A DNA stretch of 64,000 nucleotides from Coptis chinensis (taxonomy: Eukaryota; Streptophyta; Magnoliopsida; Ranunculales; Ranunculaceae), in NCBI GenBank assembly GCA_015680905.1, contig CM027381.1, forward strand, positions 21,057,501-21,121,500. Direction: 5' to 3'. The stretch's first letter is position 1. The number at the start of each line of letters is the position of its first letter. The translations under genes and the position numbers were made by a program. Below the pieces are notes generated by a model. It saw only the letters and a program-made list of their open reading frames with translations, made no database searches and was not told the DNA's origin. Below, one piece after another: positions 57,228-64,000 of this stretch.

Positions 57228-58306
57228 GTAGGTCTTACACGAAATTTGAGATTCTGGTTTGGGTCCACCTAGGGGTTGGTCATTGTTTGCAGATGTTTGT
57301 CTCAAATTTTGGCCTAAACATGTAGTTGATGCCCCCACCACCTAGAGATGCTATAATATACAAGTTGTCTAGTGTTATTGCATGTATTTGGAATGTTGGT
57401 TTCATATATTTCACATTTGTGCATTTACAAAGAGAAAAAGAACATCATACACTGTGAGTTTGATTTTGTGGGAATTATATATTGTTATGCATTGTCCCAA
57501 AATTAGGAGTTCAATCATAACTTACCGATCTTTGCTTGCTCTGTTTTTGATTTACTAGTCGACCTTCTTAAGGGAATTATATATTGTTTAGCGATATCCC
57601 AAAATCTATCCTTATGAACTACATCCAACTTGATTCAGGTTCACTAGAGAATTTGATACATAGGCAACTCGATCTGACCGAGTTCATTCAAATCCACAAT
57701 CTAATCCCATTTCCTTTATTGTAAAGCTAATCACCAAATCTAACATTTACATTGGCGCCGTCTGGTTCGATTTCTTGGAGAAATCAAAATTCAGTCTTTC
57801 CAAATTGATTGTTTCCAAACCCACGAAACAAGGTAATTGAAAAAGTCTTGGATGAAAATCAAAGTGGAAGGTGGGGTATCATATCGTCTCATTTCATTCT
57901 CAAAAGTTAAGCACAAAAATAGTAAACCACAAGTTGGGTCGTACATATATGTTTTCTTTTGACTTCTTGAGTTGTTTATATCTTTTGGTCTGGCTCCATA
58001 AAACGGTGTTGCTTGTGTTGCTGAAGTTAGCTGTTATATCAAATTGCATATTTTACATTTCTGATATTGCTATTTTGCACAAGAATTAGCATTTCTAATT
58101 AAGGAGACGTACGTATCTCCTGGAAACTGTATTTTATTTGAATACAACAATCTTAATTTGTTTAAAAGAACCCGGTACTACATGGAGTACTTAACTTCTT
58201 ATTGTTGGGTGTTAGTCCCTCACCATGTGACAAAAGTCAATATTGACTTTGAAGAGGTGAAGGGCTGGGCGCGCTTAGATATGCCTTGGAGAAGGGGCGC
58301 ACGCGC
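57228..58306 (+). mobile_element. E8: Tat-like LTR end and leader remnant
   Basis: A primer-binding-type sequence TGGCGCCGTCTGG at 57752-57764 follows ATCTAACA, the probable LTR end (57745), so 57228-57745 is the right part of an LTR cut by E1. Internal sequence 57746-58306 has no recognisable gag and is cut by E9. A 33-base phrase is repeated at 57470-57502 and 57572-57604. The ORF at 57871-58089 is not supported. Confidence 0.6.
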
Positions 58307-59835
58307 TGATAAAATGTAAAACTATAATTTCACCTATGAATAAGTAACGAGACTATACGCAAGTTAAACTAAAACTATTTTACGCTTAATGTTTATCAAA
58401 GTTTTCTACTCTCGTTATCATTCTATATATTTAGAGTAGAGAATTTGTTCCACTCCTAGTTCTTTAGAATTCTAAGTTAACTACGATTATCAGTCTATCA
58501 AAGTTAATGAGAGTACAGACGAAATTATACTATGATGGAAATTATACTAACAAGATACGATAATTCAACAAACTAATACTAATTGATAATATGATAAGGA
58601 ATTAGGAGGAATTGATTCCACCTTAACTCGACTTAATCAACTAGCGAGGTATTGTCGTAATCCGAATTGCAATGCTTTCGCAAGTAATTGGGTCTTCCTA
58701 ATCCCTAATTGTTTATGATAATCTCTACCAACTAACAACTAGCATATGAACAAATCAAACACATTCTCATGGTTAACTAATTGTTTTCTAGAATAGAATG
58801 GAATATTATGAACTATTCAACGCTAATCAAAATCAAGCTTCATCAATGCTTCTCCAACCCCCTCTAATGGAGGTTTAGCCTTGAATCATTACGCTATCAT
58901 TTCCCAAACAAGAACACATAGAACAACCCATTATTGATATAAATGATTAACTTATAAATCTAACTTGAACAACAATAGGAATGATTTCAACTGAATTAAA
59001 ACAAGATTTAAAACTAAATTAGCACTAAGATTATGAATACTAATTATCAATGAAGACAAACTAATTATGAATTTAAGACAACTAAATCTAAATAGGAATT
59101 GAATCAATAAACTAAATTAAAATGAAATACTAATACTTTATTATAAAACTAAATCTGATTCTAAAATAATAATCTACTTTGTTTTAAAACTAATTAATTC
59201 AATGTAAAGCTAGATCTAAAAATTATTGGCTAATGGCTAACTAAAACCTAGATCTCTTTAGAGCTAAGTCTTGTGTCTTGAAATGGAGGAGACAAGATCC
59301 ACTTTTTTGTCTATGGGCTGAAGAGCCATGTTTTGGGCTTGAAAATCGAGCCCAAAGCCCAATTTCTTCAGTCCACAGAGGCCTTTCCAGCTGGATTTGA
59401 CTTTAATAGACTTTTCGTCCACTTTTACTCCTATTATTGGGTTAAAGATTAGACCATTGGAAAGCTCTTTCCAAGTTGGTCATTTTGACATAAGGTAGGC
59501 CCAATTCCGAGGTCTGAATCTAAAGATATAGCCTTCGGAAGTTCTGCTGACTTTTGTGCACTGTTTCTGCCCGTGTTGACTTTGATTTTTCAGCTTTGAT
59601 CGGGCTTTAAAAAGGCTTTCTCTACTTGAATCTTGGCCTTTAATCACAGACCTTCTTAGCAACCAACCTTTGCTCCTTTATCTCGCAAAAGTGACACATT
59701 TCTGCCCATAATCGACTCTAATGCTTGTAATACATAAAAACACCTAATCAACATTAACTCTTATTTATTATTCGTATAATTGGTCTAAAAGTATTATTGT
59801 TAGGGGGTTAAAACTACAGTTTTGGGCTCTTATCA
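58307..59835 (-). repeat. E9 3' LTR
   Basis: 1,529 bp, TGATAAAATG...GCTCTTATCA. It shares the U3 segment 59325-59660 with E3, E6, S1 and S3. Confidence 0.88.
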
Positions 59836-59851
59836 AACCACCCCCAAATAG
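59836..59851 (-). promoter_or_regulatory. E9 3' polypurine tract
   Basis: Complement CTATTTGGGGGTGGTT next to the LTR. Confidence 0.82.
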
Positions 59852-61406
59852 CATTTTGTTTGTCCTCAAGAAAATATGAGAAATTAGAATAAGTGACCAA
59901 AAATGGAGTTCTAACTACTCTCGTTTCACCGAGTGCGATTGCATTGACCATATGCAACAAGGCCTTAAACCACTAGGAATTCCCTAGTGGATGAGTTATA
60001 GCCTCGTGAAAGTTTTCCAGTGAAGGTACTCACAAACTTCATCTATACTACAACAACTAAAAAATAAAACTATTGTTTCCTTATTTATGTCTCAACTATC
60101 TATACATCTCACTTTGCAATGAATACATAATAATCAAGTCGAAACCTAAGCTAATATATGCATAATAATCAATCATCCACGAATAAACATATATACAATG
60201 AGTAATACTATGAAATGCACTAGCAGGTCCGTTTATGAAAACTCGGAATAATGTCCTTAAGTAGGTCCTCACATAAATGTTAAGACAAAAACCACTCTGA
60301 TTTTTCCGCTAAAGTTTCGCTACTCCAGTGCATAGTGGGCACACTTTACCTTACAATCTCAATGAAACACAAGGAAGTCGGAGTCGATCAAAGACATCTA
60401 CCACTTACTATCACACTAACCTATTCCTAATTGAGTTAGAGGTCTTTATTAGGGGTTGTGGGGATTAGGAGATGGTTTAAGAAGGAAGAAAATGGATATT
60501 CAAAAAGGACAAGTCTGAGATAATAGAGTCTTCATATTAAGTAACTAGAGAAAACCTTGTTCTTTACTTTTGCTTCTACACTTTGTTTCCATCTTTAGCC
60601 ATATATATATATTTTTTTTCTTTGGCTTTTGACTCCTTTGATTCTATTTTGGAGTTCTAACCCTTTATTTTCTTTTATTTTTTTTTATTTGGATGGAAAC
60701 TTTCTTTCCTTATTTGAAGCGACTAACAAATTCTTTATTTCAAAGGTCTTTCTCTTTTCTATTCTTCATCTCTATTCTCAGACTCATTCAAAGAATGGAT
60801 AGGCTGATTTTTTTTTTTTTTATTTTGTTTTGTAAAAGGTTAAAGGATTTGTGGTTTATGAAAGGCTAAAGAAAGGCTCAGAGGGGCGACTAGTGGAAAA
60901 TACTTTCATAAGGTTTGAATTTTTGGCTATATCGATCCAAAAAGGACCTAAATTCTTGCTTAGGATATGGTATAGTGATCAAGCAAGTGGACGTGTTATT
61001 TCTCTATCCGGATTTTACTTCTCCCTTATGTCATTTCTCAAATGTTTCACTCATATAAGGCTTTAGGCTATATTCTCATAGGATTTGTAGAATAAGTACT
61101 CTAACCTAGATTTCAAAAACTTACTGCCAAACAATCATAGATACTCATGTAATATATTTATAGATAGATGCAAAGATTATTACGTACATATTAACCTAAG
61201 TTTCTAAAAACTATTCAAATTCAAAAGCTAACGTGAGACTTTTAGATTATTAAAAGCATAGAGAAAGAAAACAATACCAATATTCCTAAGTGTATAGCAT
61301 AAACTTTTTATTTATATTTTTGAAAATTTTGAAATTTTACTAGAAAACAAGTGCATATTGTACATATCTATATCCTAACAGATGCCTTAATTACACGTGT
61401 TTCTAT
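59852..61406 (-). other. E9 conserved non-coding module
   Basis: Collinear with E3 and E6. Outer stem of the hairpin set: GTTTCCATCT (60585-60594, one mismatch) with GGATGGAAAC (60691-60700); AGCC/GGCT and ACTCC/GGAGT stems are inside. A central polypurine tract, complement CTTGTTTGGGGGTGGC, is at 61407-61422. Confidence 0.75.
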
Positions 61407-61649
61407 GCCACCCCCAAACAAGAAGCATGCTTCGTCCTCAAAGTATTGAAATAAAAAGGGTAGAAAAATACCATGGAAATGCGTGAAATTCTGGAACATC
61501 TGCAAAATAAGGTTAAAACATACTAATATAGAAAATAAGAAGCAGACACAACTCTATAAGAGTTCCACCCGTTATGGGGTTAACAAGAATTGAATTTCTT
61601 GGGACATAAGCAGACACTAACTGAAATAAAAACTTACCTTAACTCCAGT

Positions 61650-61981
61650 GTTTAAACGTCATCCTCAGCCTCTTCTATAAAGAAATGAGGTTCCTTCGCG
61701 TCCTGCCATGCCATGTTAATTTGCCAGGCTTCACGCTATTTAGCATCTACAATCGCTAACATGTTTAGCGCCACTTGGTCGGATGGGGTGTAGGGGGCAA
61801 CCCAATGAGGTTGCACCCGCCATCCCGGCCAAGTCATAGCACAGAAAGATCGAATAATACAATTGGTGGGTCTCACAATGTCGACCCCAACCCAATCTGT
61901 GAAACGGGCACAAAAAATAGGGAAGAAACATAGCATAATACGGCAAACTAAAACAAGCATAAGAAAGTACTTATGCCTCAT
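61650..61981 (-). pseudogene. E9 ORF X, C-terminal part
   Basis: Continues from 63485 across the S3 insertion. Reads VLVCRIMLCFFPIFCARFTD, WVGVDIVRPTNCIIRSF and, after an in-frame stop near 61739 where E6 has Trp, AWQDAKEPHFFIEE. The conserved C-terminus with E6 33464-33808 shows that this part was under protein-level constraint in the ancestor. Family not recognised; see the E6 entry. Confidence 0.65.
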
Positions 61982-63484
61982 TGATAAGAGCCCAAAACTG
62001 TAGTTTTAACCCCTTAATAATCATACTTTTAGACCAATTATGTGAGTAATAATTAAGAGTTAACACTGATTACGTGTTTTTATGCATTTCAGGCTTCAAA
62101 GTCCATTATGTGCAGAAATGTGCCACTTTAGCGAGATAAAGGAGCAAAGGTCGGTTACTAAGGAGTTCAGTGATTAAAGGCCAAGATTCAAGAAGATAAA
62201 GCCTTTCTAAAGCCCGATCAAAAGCTGAAAAGTCGACGCGGGCAGAAACAACACACAAGTCAGCAGAACTTCCGAAGGCCGTATCTTTGGACTCAGACCT
62301 CGGAATGGGGTCTACCTTATGTCAAAATGACCGGCTCGGAAAGAGCTTTCCAATGGTCCAAGCCTTGACCCAATCAGAGAAGCAGAAGTGGACGAAAAGT
62401 CTGTTTAAGCTAACTGCAGCTGAAGAGGCCTTTTTGGACTGAAAGAATTGGGTTTTGGGCCTGATTCTCTGGCCCAAAACATGGCTCCAAGCCCATGCAC
62501 GATTTTTGGATCTGAATGTATAAAAACAAAAGCTTAGCTCTTTGTTAATGGTAGATAGTTAGACCTAGATTAAAGATTACATTAGTAGCCTCCATTAATT
62601 AATTCTAGATCTAGTTTTCCTTAGATTTAATTAGTTTAATTTAATTAGTTTTATATCTTGTTTTTATTTAATTCCTTGAATGATTGTTCGTCATTTAATT
62701 AGATAAATAAAATAGTTATTATTATTCAATTTCAATTTTTGTCATTTGCATTTATAGATCTAGTTTAAATTCTTGTTCTTATTTCATTCTTAGTTAATTA
62801 ATTAGATTTCAATTATTGTTTAATTTAGATTAGTAAAGTTAGAATTTTGATAATATGTTTAGTTTAGATTCATATGGGAATGATTGCAGAATGATTCAAG
62901 GCTAAAACCTCCATTAGAGGGGTTGATGAAGCCTTGATGAAAACTTAGTGATATAGTGTAGAAGCATTGTAGAATCTATTCCAATCTAGAAGGTCGTGAT
63001 TCGCCATGAGAATGGGTGGACGACCTCACATGCTAGTTAGTATTCGGTAGAAATGCCATGAACACTAGGGATTAGAACTCGTATTCTTGCCGTAAGAACG
63101 TGAGAATCGAGATACAAGAATCTATACTAGGTTATTAAGTTGGATTCGAGGTGGATTCAATTCCCCTCTAATCCTTTATCTAGATTCAAAAACAATCGTA
63201 TTTCCATAGCATTCGTAGTTAAATTCAAATAATCAATTTCATATTGTATCGTAGTATAACACCCTTCGTAAAGCTCTCATTAGACTGAAGACCGACAAAT
63301 TAGACTATAAAACATTCCATGCTAGAGAACTAGGAGTAGAACGAATTTGTTACTCCACTCTATTTCGATAGAATTGAGAGTAGAAACTTTGATAAATTAG
63401 GCACGCAAACTATCGTTTAGTTTTACTTACGTTTAGAGTTTCATCGCTTTATTCATTAGTAAAATTATTCTTTTTACGTTTATC
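61982..63484 (+). mobile_element. S3: solo LTR inside E9 ORF X
   Basis: 1,503 bp, TGATAAGAGCC...TACGTTTATCA, perfect TSD CTCAT (61977-61981, 63485-63489). The empty site is in E6 at about 33803-33815. TATA box TATAAAAA at 62519-62526, downstream of TGGGCC and GGCCCA phrases at 62455-62475. Related to the E6 and E9 LTRs, with a distinct 3' half. Confidence 0.92.
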
Positions 63485-64000
63485 ACTCATACTCTGGGCT
63501 CGTGCTAAACTAGACATTAATGTCTTGGGAAGGTCATATAGCAGGCGTCCCTCAGCTAGAGGAAGGAAAACGTCGCAAGTGGCATCATTCGCAGAAGAGA
63601 AACGCCACTCCCCTAATATATTTAGCATGATAAAGAACATGACCATGCCCACGTTAAGGGACAAGCTACCAAGGGATACGTTATATGTCCCTTGGTCCTC
63701 TCCACGGAAAATGCCGCCCCCATAATTCTCATGCAAAAGCTCATAGTTGTAGGTAGAGAAATTATCAACTATGTAGCCCCATGGGTCTTGAATCTCAGCA
63801 GGCATAGGAAGCTCAACAACAAAGCCAACAAGAACTTGGTTATTTCCATTATTTTGACAGCAATGTTGATGGAGAACATGTTCTCCATCCATCCGATAAA
63901 AGAATTTACAATAGTCATAAAAATATGAGGTAAGTGTAGGAGAGGAAAGTTCATCAGAACTTACCAATAAAGATTGCCATCCTGCTTGTATGATTACTTC
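63485..64000 (-). pseudogene. E9 ORF X, N-terminal/central part (runs off window)
   Basis: Open without a stop from the window edge to the S3 insertion. It includes SSPTLTSYFYDYCKFFYRMD, VLVGFVVELPMPAEIQDPWG, YELLHENYGGGIFRGEDQGT, YNVSLGSLSLNVGMVMFFIM and FLPLAEGRLLYDLPKTLM. About 172 codons are uninterrupted, unusual for the decayed surroundings. It keeps about 40 residues deleted in E6. The N-terminus is expected just past 64000, by comparison with the E6 start at 34269. I do not recognise the family; an env-like or additional retroelement ORF is the likeliest class. Confidence 0.7.

Larger units (their letters stand above)
58307..64000 (-). mobile_element. E9: Athila-like element of the E3/E6 group, 3' part
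   Basis: 3' LTR 58307-59835, 3' polypurine tract, conserved module, central polypurine tract and ORF X split by solo LTR S3; gag and the 5' LTR lie beyond the window. Left flank is CGCGC (58302-58306); the right TSD cannot be checked. Closely related to E6 in the module and ORF X. Confidence 0.85.

Noticed and set aside
57871..58089. 72-codon ORF in E8
   Set aside because: Short hydrophobic frame in a truncated leader; no gag similarity or conserved relative.

Overview
This window is plant nuclear DNA, almost certainly eudicot heterochromatin, made entirely of retrotransposons. I found no host gene, tRNA or rRNA. The evidence is an AT-rich sequence packed with LTRs that begin TGATAA and end TTATCA. 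It also has tRNA primer-binding sites of the TGGCGCC/TGGCGTC type, polypurine tracts (TTTGGGGGTGG), Athila-type and Tat-type Ty3/gypsy coding remains, and a 5'-truncated plant LINE. I cannot name the species.

Layout: the window is a tower of insertions inside insertions, most of them proven by 5-bp target-site duplications (TSDs). Labels used below: E1 (minus, 40986-57227) is the outermost visible element. E2 (plus, window start to 40985) appears to sit in E1 and has the same LTR type. E3 (minus, 1099-29464, TSD ATGTC) and E6 (minus, 30511-39888, TSD AATAT/AATAC) sit in E2. E4, an Athila element with gag, protease, RT, RNase H and integrase (plus, 8138-19669, TSD TTAAC), sits in the E3 leader. 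E5, a Tat-type deletion derivative carrying a 20-copy tandem array (plus, 21912-28422, TSD CTCCT), sits in the E3 5' LTR. E7 (minus, 42292-50205) sits in the E1 gag. Solo LTRs S1 (52451-53989, TSD GGCAA, itself hit by a LINE) and S2 (54058-57191, TSD GTAAG) sit in the E1 5' LTR. E8 (57228-58306) is a Tat-like LTR and leader remnant. E9 (minus, 58307 to beyond the window) contains solo LTR S3 (61982-63484, TSD CTCAT).

How the parts relate: E4 is the only element here with RT, RNase H and integrase, all broken by frameshifts. E3, E6 and E7 keep gag with or without protease and carry no RT or integrase, so they look non-autonomous and would have needed an Athila-type partner. E2, E3, E4, E6 and E9 share a non-coding module of about 1.5-1.6 kb between two polypurine tracts. 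A set of small inverted repeats inside it keeps its stems while its loops vary in length. E6 and E9 also share an unrecognised extra ORF (called X here) upstream of that module. The most interesting items are this structured module, ORF X with a possible promoter of its own, the hairpin-forming tandem array in E5, a second small hairpin that is triplicated in E7, and a duplicated primer-binding site in E7.
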